Source of the DNA: JBBSJV01 sp038256935
GTDB taxonomy: Bacteria > Patescibacteriota > JACMRA01
DNA length: 12,815 nucleotides
Direction: 5' to 3'
Assembly: GCA_038256935.1 (NCBI GenBank)
Contig: JBBSJV010000037.1
Location: 1 to 12,815 of the forward strand
The notes beneath the pieces were generated by a model, which saw only the letters and a list, made by a program, of their open reading frames with translations, had not been told where the DNA came from and did not search any database. The stretch's first letter is position 1. Every line of letters begins with the position of its first letter. This document shows positions 1 through 6,776 of the stretch, piece by piece. The position numbers were made by a program, and so were the translations under genes.

Positions 1-145
1 CCAGTTTAGCCATGCGGCGAGCTAAGGTGCTAGGTTGAGCCAAACGGCGATTGAGAGAAGTGCTAAGCTTTAGCTAAGCATGAACAGGCTGGACTTGTTC
101 CAGACTAGAATGAACCGACCGAAGGGGGCCTGATTTATTCAGGAC
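1..145 (+). rRNA. Possible diverged or truncated 23S rRNA 3' segment (domain VI-like)
   Basis: No reading frame crosses this stretch, and it is richer in G+C than the rest of the window. Read on the + strand it shows several short matches, in the right order, to what I remember of bacterial 23S rRNA domain VI. CCAGTT lies at the left edge and GCTAGG at about 29-34. AAGTGCT followed by TAAGCATGAA (about 57-84) resembles the helix 97 arm. CCAGACTAGAA (about 100-110) and GACCGAAGGG (about 117-126) follow, then a CCTGA/TCAGG hairpin where helix 99 would be. Against this, the helix 97 loop, nearly invariant in bacteria, is altered, and the expected continuation (GTTGATAGG and the terminal strand that pairs with the 5' end) is missing. 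It could be a truncated rRNA copy, a contig-edge artefact, or an unrelated structured RNA. This rests on remembered sequence, not on an alignment. Confidence 0.33.
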
Positions 146-151
146 CTTTTT
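121..151 (+). terminator. Candidate rho-independent terminator
   Basis: CCTGA (129-133) pairs with TCAGG (139-143) around the loop TTTAT. Past a G/A mismatch, the preceding AAGGGG and the following CCTTTTT can extend the stem, and the right side ends in five T residues (147-151). This would end a + strand transcript entering from the left, such as the RNA-like stretch upstream. The hairpin core also resembles the repeat family seen at 173-199 (same TTTAT loop), so it may be a repeat relative rather than a dedicated terminator. Confidence 0.4.
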
Positions 152-172
152 GGTTAGAGCCTCACCGGCAAT

Positions 173-199
173 TGTCACCCTGAATTTATTTCAGGGTCT
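173..199 (+). repeat. 27-bp hairpin repeat, copy 1
   Basis: ACCCTGAA (177-184) and TTCAGGGT (190-197) form a perfect 8-bp stem around the loop TTTAT, preceded by TGTC and followed by CT. All 27 bases are identical to 9363-9389, about 9.2 kb away, and a variant lies inverted at 9412-9438. From memory, hairpins of this form occur scattered between genes in many unrelated bacteria. A run of T residues follows this copy (199-202, then more), so it could also act as a terminator on the + strand. Confidence 0.8.
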
Positions 200-211
200 T
201 TTGTTTTTGTT

Positions 212-302
212 GGGGAAATGGTTTGATGACTTAGGGGTGTCGATGAGGGTATCGAGTTTGCGGGGGGGGTATTGAGGTAAGGGATTGGGAATGGCGATGG
301 GG
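212..302 (+). other. G-rich tract with quadruplex potential
   Basis: Seven runs of three or more G lie on the + strand within 91 bases: 212-215, 234-237, 247-249, 262-269 (eight G), 281-283, 287-289 and 299-302. This is striking in a genome that is otherwise A/T-rich. The last four runs have loops of about 11, 3 and 9 bases, so an intramolecular G-quadruplex is possible though not ideal. The tract lies 70-160 bases upstream of the glycosyltransferase gene and has no convincing reading frame. The rest of the gap 200-357 shows only a possible TTGACA box at 338-343 with no good -10 partner. Confidence 0.5.
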
Positions 303-375
303 CGAAAGAATTTGATTTTATGTGGGTTAATTTAACGTTGACAATCCCATACTCCTCTTGAATCATAGATACATT

Positions 376-1944
376 ATGCAGGTTTTTAGTAAGTATAAGT
401 TTTGGTTACTATCATTGATGTTGATCCTTTTTCTAACCCTACCCTCTTGGTTTTTTCCTCTGTACTATTTAGATGAAAATATTTACCTTGCCTTAGGTGA
501 TCGCATGGCAAATGGGGATATCCTGTATGTCGATGTATGGGATCACAAGCCTCCGATGCTGTATTTAGTCTATGCCATAAGCAGTTGGTTATTTGGCCCA
601 TCTATTCTACCATTAAAGGTTTTAAACTCGGTTTTAATATTTATCTCCTGTTTGAGTTTATATAATATATCCAAGCATATTACAAACCTCTCAGACAAAG
701 TAAATAAAATCATCGTCATTATTTTTATTATAACTTGGGGTTTATTATTTGAAGGTATTACTTTTAATGGTGAAAATCTATTTGTACCCTTGATTCTGTT
801 AGGATTTTGGCAGGCCCTAGAACTTATAAAATCTCATCAGAAAAAACAAAACATATTAAATCATCACTTAATTATTTTTACCTTATCTTGGGGTTTTGCC
901 TTACTCACCAAAGTCCACGCGGTGGTTGAAATCTGTCTATTATTTATTTTTTTCGTTTTGTACTATCTCAAAAGCCAAAATATTTCTTTGGACTGGAAAT
1001 TCCAATTTTTCAAAAAAATTAACAAACAAAATTGGCTTACTTTTACAACAGCCATTACTTTATCAATCCTGCCCTGGCTTATCACCATAGTATTTTACTA
1101 CCTCACAGGCTATCAAGATGATCTCTGGTTTGCGGTTTGGGGATACAATCAATTATATATAGAAACTGCCAAGACTTTGGGTATATTTGGCTTAGAATTA
1201 AGCTGGCTAGTGGGTCAAGCTTTATTATGGCTTTTTTGTACAACAATTGCCATGAGCCTTTATCTAAGCAATAAAATAAAACTTGAAACTGTATTTTTGT
1301 GGTTGTGGTTTATCACTAATTGTTTTTTGGTTTTGATTCCAGCAAGGCCTTACCCTCATTATATCTTGCAGGCAGTGGCTGTAATTATTTTGCTTGGAGG
1401 TGTTATTTTGAGTAACTTAAAAAACTCGATAAAATGGCAGAGCATTACTACTCTAGTGGTTTTTGTGACACTATTTACGACTTATGCAGTTTTTTATAGC
1501 GGGCCAATAAGTTATTTAAAATACAAACAATATTTCTCATTTTACACTATCCCGGTTTCCAGTCAAAGCTTGGAGGATTGGCAAACTTCTCCACGCACCT
1601 ATTCATTACAAATTCAATCAGCTCTAAAAAGTACCATCACAGAAAACACCAGTAAAGGCGACACCACTTATATTTATTGGGAGTCACCAGAGGTGTATGC
1701 GCTAAGCCAGACAAAGCCGGCAAACAGATTTTTGGTATTTTTCCACCTGCAAGGAGAGCTCATTGATGAACTTTATCAAGATCTAGAAGCTAATAATCCA
1801 AAACTAGTAATTATAAAAAATGATTTATCTTTATCAAGGGAGCTAAACCAATTCTTTTCGACTTCTGGTAACTATACTCAAATAGACCCAACTGAAAATA
1901 ACTCTGTATTGGATCAGCAGGTAAGTATTTGGCAAAGATCTTAG
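376..1944 (+). CDS. GT-C membrane glycosyltransferase (GT39/ArnT-like)
   Basis: A protein of 522 residues with a membrane helix at residues 7-24 and about nine more hydrophobic segments up to about residue 390, then a soluble C-terminal part of about 130 residues. Right after the first helix comes the acidic pair D33-E34 in YYLDENIY. It is followed by GDRMANGDILYVDVWDHKPP (positions 42-61). This is the layout of the first outer loop of the polyprenyl-phosphate-sugar dependent GT-C enzymes, where the acidic residue is catalytic. The enzyme would move a sugar from a lipid-linked donor to an acceptor on the outer face of the membrane; donor and acceptor cannot be read from sequence. An in-frame TTG at 358 would add six residues, but I prefer ATG 376 because it sits directly before a normal membrane start. 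Neither start has a Shine-Dalgarno site. Confidence 0.8.
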   Translation: MQVFSKYKFWLLSLMLILFLTLPSWFFPLYYLDENIYLALGDRMANGDILYVDVWDHKPPMLYLVYAISSWLFGPSILPLKVLNSVLIFISCLSLYNISKHITNLSDKVNKIIVIIFIITWGLLFEGITFNGENLFVPLILLGFWQALELIKSHQKKQNILNHHLIIFTLSWGFALLTKVHAVVEICLLFIFFVLYYLKSQNISLDWKFQFFKKINKQNWLTFTTAITLSILPWLITIVFYYLTGYQDDLWFAVWGYNQLYIETAKTLGIFGLELSWLVGQALLWLFCTTIAMSLYLSNKIKLETVFLWLWFITNCFLVLIPARPYPHYILQAVAVIILLGGVILSNLKNSIKWQSITTLVVFVTLFTTYAVFYSGPISYLKYKQYFSFYTIPVSSQSLEDWQTSPRTYSLQIQSALKSTITENTSKGDTTYIYWESPEVYALSQTKPANRFLVFFHLQGELIDELYQDLEANNPKLVIIKNDLSLSRELNQFFSTSGNYTQIDPTENNSVLDQQVSIWQRS

Positions 1945-1975
1945 TAAATCAAAAAACTAAGATTGGTTATATGGT

Positions 1976-1981
1976 TATAAT
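1976..1981 (+). promoter_or_regulatory. Candidate -10 box for the 2016 gene
   Basis: A perfect TATAAT lies in the 71-base gap after the glycosyltransferase, 34 bases before the next ATG. I see no good -35 element at the normal distance. It would give a short leader of about 25-30 bases without a ribosome binding site. Confidence 0.35.
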
Positions 1982-2015
1982 TTACATTTTCTTAATTTCG
2001 TGCCATACCTAATAT

Positions 2016-2501
2016 ATGCAATTTTTTGCTCAAGATGATCTTATAGACCCTGGTATTCAAAACCCCATTGGTAATAATCCTGAGAGTCAATTTTTTTCAA
2101 GTATTTTCAATCAAAGTACGCCGACAATGGAATTTGTTTTGTTCAGATTTCAGATGTTTTTATTAGCTTGGTGTATTTTTTATAGTACTATTGGTCTCAT
2201 TCAGTTTCTAGATTATCGAGTGATCCGCCCTACAGGTAATATCGAGCACGACAAAATGGGATACAAAGGCCTTAAATACGCCTTATTTATATGGTGGAGC
2301 TGGCTTCCCGTTTGGTTTTTTTATGTGTTAGCAGATTTTAACCGGTCTAGTTTGTTAGGTTTTTTGTTAGGTATCTTTACTATCAGTCTTGGGTTTATTA
2401 AGATGTACTTGGACTTAAAATGGATTCTTGAAATGTCATCAGGGCTCCCTTGGTCAGCTCAGTTTGCCAACTACCTAAGATCTGTGCTAAAATTGAAATA
2501 A
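2016..2501 (+). CDS. Small membrane protein of unknown function
   Basis: A protein of 161 residues whose family I do not recognise. The first 35 or so residues are polar and lack a signal peptide. They are followed by a hydrophobic segment at about 40-65 (FVLFRFQMFLLAWCIFYSTI), a second at about 88-107 rich in Trp and Phe, and a third at about 112-130. It ends in a basic, amphipathic tail (NYLRSVLKLK). The polar stretch between the first two helices holds DYRVIRPTGNIEHDKMGYKG, which may be a cytoplasmic or outer loop. The stop is only 13 bases before the GAPDH start, so the two could share a transcript, although GAPDH also has its own promoter candidate inside this gene. No Shine-Dalgarno site precedes the ATG. 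Its role is unknown. Confidence 0.65.
   Translation: MQFFAQDDLIDPGIQNPIGNNPESQFFSSIFNQSTPTMEFVLFRFQMFLLAWCIFYSTIGLIQFLDYRVIRPTGNIEHDKMGYKGLKYALFIWWSWLPVWFFYVLADFNRSSLLGFLLGIFTISLGFIKMYLDLKWILEMSSGLPWSAQFANYLRSVLKLK
2464..2493 (+). promoter_or_regulatory. Candidate promoter for GAPDH inside the upstream gene
   Basis: TTGCCA (2464-2469) is followed after 18 bases by an extended -10, TGCTAAAAT (2485-2493). Transcription would start near 2500, at the stop codon of the upstream gene and about 15 bases before the GAPDH ATG. Confidence 0.35.
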
Positions 2502-2514
2502 TAAATATATTATT

Positions 2515-3507
2515 ATGTCCAAAATTGCAATCAACGGCTTCGGTCGTATCGGTAGATTAACCGCTAAAGTCATACTTGAAAGATTTCCAGGGATCGAAAT
2601 AGTAGCAGTTAATGATCTGACAAGTCCTGATAATCTAGCTTATCTATTCAAACACGACACAACTTATGGAATGTGGGAAAGTGAAGTTACTAGTACTGAA
2701 AACAGCCTGACTATAAACGGAAAAGAAATAAAAGTTTTCTCTGAAAAAGACCCTACAAACCTGCCTTGGAAAGAGCTTGGAGTAGAGTTAGTAATAGAGT
2801 CAACTGGATTTTTTACAACCACTGAGCTTGCCAGTAAACACATTCAGGCCGGAAGTCAAAAGGTACTGCTTTCAGCTCCTGGTAAAACTGAGGATATTCC
2901 AACAATTGTTTTGGGGGTTAATGAATATGATGGTAAAAGTCTTATAGTTTCTAATGCTTCTTGCACCACCAACTGTATGGCACCTGCCGTAGCTGTTTTA
3001 GATAAAGTTTTTGGTATCATACAAGCTTTTGGAATCACCGCCCATGCTTACACGGCCACCCAAACTCTTCAAGATGGACCAAGTAGGAAAGACTTTAGAG
3101 ATGGTAGAGCTGGAGCAGCTAATATGATCCCAAGTACCACAGGAGCAGCTAAAGCTGTGGTCAGGGTCTTACCAGAATTGGAAGGAAAACTCAGTCTATC
3201 TTCACTAAGGGTTCCAGTAATTACAGGGTCAATGGTCTACATGACAGTTGAATTATCAAAACAGGCAAGCGTGGAAGAAATAAACAAAGCATTTTTAGAT
3301 AGAAGCGAGACTGATCTGAAAGGAATTTTAGAATATTCCACTGATGATTTAGTAAGTAGTGATATCATTAGAAACCCTCACTCAACAGTATTTGACAGCA
3401 AATTAACTGAGGTCATGGGAAATACTGCTAAGATTGTAATTTGGTACGATAACGAATGGGGTTATTCTAATAGACTAGCTGAGGTTACCAAGTCAATGCT
3501 GAAATAA
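2515..3507 (+). CDS. gap: Glyceraldehyde-3-phosphate dehydrogenase, type I
   Basis: A full-length protein of 330 residues, normal for the family. It oxidises and phosphorylates glyceraldehyde-3-phosphate to 1,3-bisphosphoglycerate in cytoplasmic glycolysis. The N-terminal Rossmann fold opens with KIAINGFGRIGR. N33-D34 at the end of the second beta strand points to NAD rather than NADP. The catalytic segment SNASCTTNCMAP carries nucleophile C150, and H177 in ITAHAYTATQ is its partner. The anion-binding region DGPSRKDFRDGRAGAANMIP and the C-terminal signature WYDNEWGYSNR are intact. The usual RVPTPxxSV segment reads RVPVITGSM, a mild divergence. No pgk or other glycolytic gene is adjacent. The last 23 bases overlap the convergent gene at 3485-4411. 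Confidence 0.97.
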   Translation: MSKIAINGFGRIGRLTAKVILERFPGIEIVAVNDLTSPDNLAYLFKHDTTYGMWESEVTSTENSLTINGKEIKVFSEKDPTNLPWKELGVELVIESTGFFTTTELASKHIQAGSQKVLLSAPGKTEDIPTIVLGVNEYDGKSLIVSNASCTTNCMAPAVAVLDKVFGIIQAFGITAHAYTATQTLQDGPSRKDFRDGRAGAANMIPSTTGAAKAVVRVLPELEGKLSLSSLRVPVITGSMVYMTVELSKQASVEEINKAFLDRSETDLKGILEYSTDDLVSSDIIRNPHSTVFDSKLTEVMGNTAKIVIWYDNEWGYSNRLAEVTKSMLK

Positions 3508-4411
3508 CAAACCAAAGAATAATTAGTCCATATCCAAGACCGACTACAAGATTATTTTGCCAAGTTGGAATTGGTTTTAATATAGTTTTACCCGCACTGC
3601 GACTGAGACTATAAACATTTTTGAAGGATACAAAATAAAGAGCTGTCAACATGGTCAAAATTGCTAGGGTAAAAGCAATGTCCAAAGCCGAATACAAAAA
3701 TTCTGATAGATAATTGGCACCCATAAAACGTATTATTAAAGCAATTATTACCACCACAGATAAGATTTTTAAAAATCGAAATAGATTGACTGAGTATAGG
3801 CTCTTGGTATCTAAGATTGATTGAATCAAATTGGTCAGTAAATTATTTTTAAAGCTTAAAATATAGCCTTGGGTATAAAAGACAAGGAGAGATAAGAAAA
3901 ATCCCAAAAATGGTAGCACAATCATTATCACGACCGGCCCAACAGAGCCAAGATTAAAAATTCCAGAAATCATTACAATGCTAGAAATAAAAATAATAAA
4001 AGCTAACCAAAGCACGTAATAATTTATCAAAGATAAGGTTTTTTGCAGGATTGATAAAAAGAATTTAGAAAAATTGATCTCATCGTATTGACCGTTCAAA
4101 TAAGCCCATTGCAGTGTATATATAAGTAAGCATACAAAACTCAATAGCCATATTACAATAACCAAGACTCCATCAAAAATCAAGTTCAAGTCAAGTACTT
4201 CAAGCTTGGATACAAAGATCAAAACTAAAAGTGTTAGTAGCAAAAAAACTGGCAACCCCAAGACAAGTGGTAAGATAAAACCAAGCCAGAATTTGTGATT
4301 ATATAATTTTAGACTCAAGCTCAAAAGTTCTCTAAAACTTAAGAATCTAGTCTTCAAATTCATCTGTTCAGATTGGTTAAATAATTCTTTAGTACTGCTT
4401 TTTTTGTCCAT
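3485..4411 (-). CDS. Multi-pass membrane protein of unknown function
   Basis: A protein of 308 residues, nearly all hydrophobic, with about six to seven predicted membrane helices. A polar 25-residue N-terminus leads into SFRELLSLSLKLYNHKFW and then a first long helix ending in LLTLLVLIFV. Further helices lie at about 80-105, 128-150, 155-180, 215-235, 240-262 and 285-305. The amphipathic entry before the first helix is partly echoed mid-protein by NLIQSILDTKSLYSVNLFRF. This suggests an ancient duplication, as in several uncharacterised membrane families, including the membrane domain attached to some glycerophosphodiester phosphodiesterases. I cannot assign a substrate. The ATG is preceded by A/T-rich sequence with no Shine-Dalgarno site. 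The gene ends inside gap and starts back to back with trpS across 70 bases. Confidence 0.7.
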   Translation of the reverse strand: MDKKSSTKELFNQSEQMNLKTRFLSFRELLSLSLKLYNHKFWLGFILPLVLGLPVFLLLTLLVLIFVSKLEVLDLNLIFDGVLVIVIWLLSFVCLLIYTLQWAYLNGQYDEINFSKFFLSILQKTLSLINYYVLWLAFIIFISSIVMISGIFNLGSVGPVVIMIVLPFLGFFLSLLVFYTQGYILSFKNNLLTNLIQSILDTKSLYSVNLFRFLKILSVVVIIALIIRFMGANYLSEFLYSALDIAFTLAILTMLTALYFVSFKNVYSLSRSAGKTILKPIPTWQNNLVVGLGYGLIILWFVISALTW

Positions 4412-4481
4412 ATTAATACACTCAAGTCAATATCTTTACACCTTATTTGTCAAAACCTGGGGAATCAATTGTAATAATTGT
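4412..4481. promoter_or_regulatory. Divergent control region between the membrane gene and trpS
   Basis: Only 70 bases separate the two ATG codons. TTGTCA on the + strand (4447-4452) overlaps TTGACA on the minus strand (4448-4453), so the two -35 boxes may share bases. Downstream on + is TAATAAT (4472-4478), 4 bases before the trpS ATG. On minus, TATTGA (4427-4432) is a weak -10. Any + transcript from these boxes would begin at or next to the trpS ATG. Confidence 0.3.
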
Positions 4482-5519
4482 ATGTCAAACTCCGTCCTTA
4501 CAGGCATTCGCTGCAATGCTGTCCCTCATATTGGAAATTATCTTGGGGCTTTTAAACCCATGGCTGATAATCTAAAAGGCTTGCCAGTAGATAAAAAATT
4601 TTTCATGTTTATCCCCGACCTACATTCCTTTACAACCCCGATCGATCATACTCAGCTGTATCCAAACACTATTTATAACCTCCAATCTTATATCGCTGCT
4701 GGAGTAGATCCAAGTCGGGAGAATACCATTCTTTATAGACAAAGCAGAGTCCCAGCTCACAGCGAGCTTATGTGGATATTGAGCTGTTTTAGTTACATGG
4801 GTGAATTGAAAAAAATGACGCAGTTCAAGGAGAAATCAGAAAAATCAGAGTCAGTTAGCTCAGGACTTTTTATTTATCCTGTTCTAATGGCAGCAGATAT
4901 TTTGCTTTATAATATCGAATACATACCTGTAGGTGATGATCAGAAACAACATTTGGAGCTAGCAAGAGATGTGGCTATCAGAATGAATAATAGGTTTTCT
5001 GAAGTTATTGGAAAAGATCTATTTGTAGTCCCAAAACCATGGACCGAGCAACTGGCTAATATGGAAGTAGATGAAGGAATTAGAATCAGAAGTCTGAAAA
5101 ATCCAGAAGCTAAAATGAGTAAATCCATTCTTGATCCAAGCGGTACAATTAGCCTTCAAGATGATCCTAAGGCAGCTGCCAAAAAAATCATGTCAGCAAC
5201 CACTGACTCAATTGGAATAATTAATTGGGACTGGAAAGAACAACCTGGAATTACCAACTTATTGCAACTTGCATATTTGCTTGAAAATAAAAGTAAAGAT
5301 GAAATTGTAAAGGTATGGCAAGGACAGACTCGCTACGGAGATCTCAAAAAACACGTAGCAGGGTTAGTTGAAGGCTTTCTAGTCAATTTACAAAACAAGA
5401 TCCAAGCAACCAATCAAAATGAAGTTGAAAAGATCTTAGCAAATGGGGAGATAAAAGCTAATTTGATCGCTAATGAAACCTTACAAAGAGTCCAGAAAGG
5501 TATTGGTTTGAGGAATTAA
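4482..5519 (+). CDS. trpS: Tryptophanyl-tRNA synthetase
   Basis: Class I synthetase that activates tryptophan with ATP and charges tRNA-Trp in the cytoplasm. Starting at ATG 4482 gives 345 residues, within the usual bacterial size, and puts MSNSVLTGIRCNAVPHIGNY at the N-terminus, where TrpS normally begins. A TTG at 4404 would add 26 unrelated residues and lies inside the divergent gene, so I reject it. The HIGH-type signature is H16-I-G-N19 and the second ATP signature is KMSKS at 211-215. LMAADILLYN (135-144) and PVGDDQKQHLEL (149-160) are the tryptophan and adenylate pocket segments typical of TrpS. The loop GIxPSG reads GIRCNA here, a divergence just before HIGN. No Trp attenuator or T-box leader fits in the 70-base upstream gap. 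Confidence 0.96.
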   Translation: MSNSVLTGIRCNAVPHIGNYLGAFKPMADNLKGLPVDKKFFMFIPDLHSFTTPIDHTQLYPNTIYNLQSYIAAGVDPSRENTILYRQSRVPAHSELMWILSCFSYMGELKKMTQFKEKSEKSESVSSGLFIYPVLMAADILLYNIEYIPVGDDQKQHLELARDVAIRMNNRFSEVIGKDLFVVPKPWTEQLANMEVDEGIRIRSLKNPEAKMSKSILDPSGTISLQDDPKAAAKKIMSATTDSIGIINWDWKEQPGITNLLQLAYLLENKSKDEIVKVWQGQTRYGDLKKHVAGLVEGFLVNLQNKIQATNQNEVEKILANGEIKANLIANETLQRVQKGIGLRN

Positions 5520-5576
5520 GGGGTTGATTGGACTTGGCTTAGAACCTGATTATAACTTTACTCTCATAAAATAAGT

Positions 5577-6763
5577 TTGACGATAATTGGTTGGAAACAA
5601 AAGATGCTGTCAATTAACTTAATATTTATTTTTGTCTTTAATAGGATTATCGTTATTAACAGGGCCTTACCACTAACAACACCTGAAAATATCAAAACAC
5701 CACATTTGGAAACTCAATTAGTGTCATTAGCTGCACAAATAGCAAATACTGGAATTGAGCAACAACCGAATATGCTTATCAGCCAAAGCACACAAGCTGA
5801 ATAACTCATAATAAACCGGTCTATTTTTATTGGAGATATTGAAATTTATCTGGACGATGGAGTTCTTTTACCAGATAAAACACCACATATTAGCATTGTA
5901 ATAAGAGGCAATTCTGAAACAACTCAAGTGGTAATTATCAGGGGTTCTGAAGGCGGTGAAAAGAGAGTCACATTTCAACCATCTAATGATTATCAACAAT
6001 CAGAAGGTTTTTCTACAGCTGGCTTAACAGGCCCTTTTACTGCTGAAGTTATAGAAGTAGAAAACGATCAAATTGAAACTAAAACTAGCATTATTCCACC
6101 TGTTGAAAAATTAGATCTAGATGATTTAAGGAATAAAGAAGATGTAACTCTTAGTCGAGATGAAGTTAATCCTTTTGATATTAACAATGTAAATATTACT
6201 ATCTTTAACCCACTTTTAAACTTAAATGGTACTACAGATTGGAGTGTTATAGCAAGTAACAATAGTAACGAAGAGCGTGCTATATACGTTGGTAATGCGC
6301 TAGTTATGACTCTTCCACCAAATTCTAAATCAAATCTTGGGGGCTTTAACTCAAATTCTGATACTGTCCATTTAACTGTTGAAGAGGTGGAGAATAAGGA
6401 TTTTGAAAAGCAAGGCATATCTTATGTTCAGCCTTCAACGACTTTGAATTTAGAAAACATGATTGCTGAAAATCTTGATTCCGTTGAGTTTACCTTAACG
6501 GGTAATCATTCATTTACTGTAGATGGACTTAAATTACTTTTACCGTAATTGAAGGTAGGCCACTTCCTGATCCAAGTGACTATAATATTAAACCATATTC
6601 AATATCAATTGAGAGTTCTGGTGCTGCAAATTCAGGTTCAGCAAATATACTTATTTCTAATGGAACTCAGGTTTTAATCATTCCAATCAATCAGGGTCAA
6701 AATGAAGGTAGATTTGATATTAATTTACAGCAAAATGGTAGATATTCAGTTGATACAAATTAG
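5577..6763 (+). pseudogene. Disrupted exported beta-rich protein gene (one stop, one frameshift)
   Basis: One frame stays open from 5556 to 6548 except for a single TAA at 5802-5804. From about 6536 the same kind of sequence continues one frame over to a TAG at 6761-6763. Adding one T to the run at 6538-6541 would join the two parts as DGLKLLFTVIEG. Repaired, the product is about 387 residues from ATG 5604, or slightly longer from TTG 5577. It starts with a hydrophobic, signal-like segment (MLSINLIFIFVFNRIIVINR). The rest is rich in Asn, Ser, Thr, Gly and alternating hydrophobic residues, as in secreted beta-sandwich proteins. Two parts look alike, around LLPDKTPHISIVIRGNSE and around PLPDPSDYNIKPYSISIESS, so repeated domains are likely. 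I do not recognise the family and see no anchor. The 3' end lies 13 bases from the end of topA. True decay, sequencing error or recoding cannot be separated here. Confidence 0.6.
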
Positions 6764-6776
6764 AAATTAATTAATC

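Noticed and set aside
117..130. Glycine-riboswitch-like CCGAAGGGGGC
   Set aside because: The rest of the glycine riboswitch core, especially the CTCTCAGG...AAAGGAC half, is not present, and no glycine-related gene follows.
219..330. Continuation of the 23S-like segment after the repeat (GGTTTGATGACTTAGGGGTGT resembles GGTTGATAGG...GGGTGT)
   Set aside because: Only about 20 bases look alike, and the following conserved AGCTGA and TACTAAT segments are absent, so chance in G-rich DNA is the simpler reading.
175..366. 63-residue minus-strand frame
   Set aside because: Low-complexity Pro/Ser translation of the G-rich tract and repeat; no start signal, no family resemblance.
4404..4481. TTG start adding 26 residues to TrpS
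   Set aside because: The extra residues are unlike any TrpS N-terminus and overlap the divergent gene; ATG 4482 gives the normal family start.
5928..6548. Separate 206-residue gene starting at GTG 5928
   Set aside because: The same frame is open and equally coding-like upstream to the TAA at 5804, with no start codon or ribosome site near 5928, so it is the middle of a broken gene.
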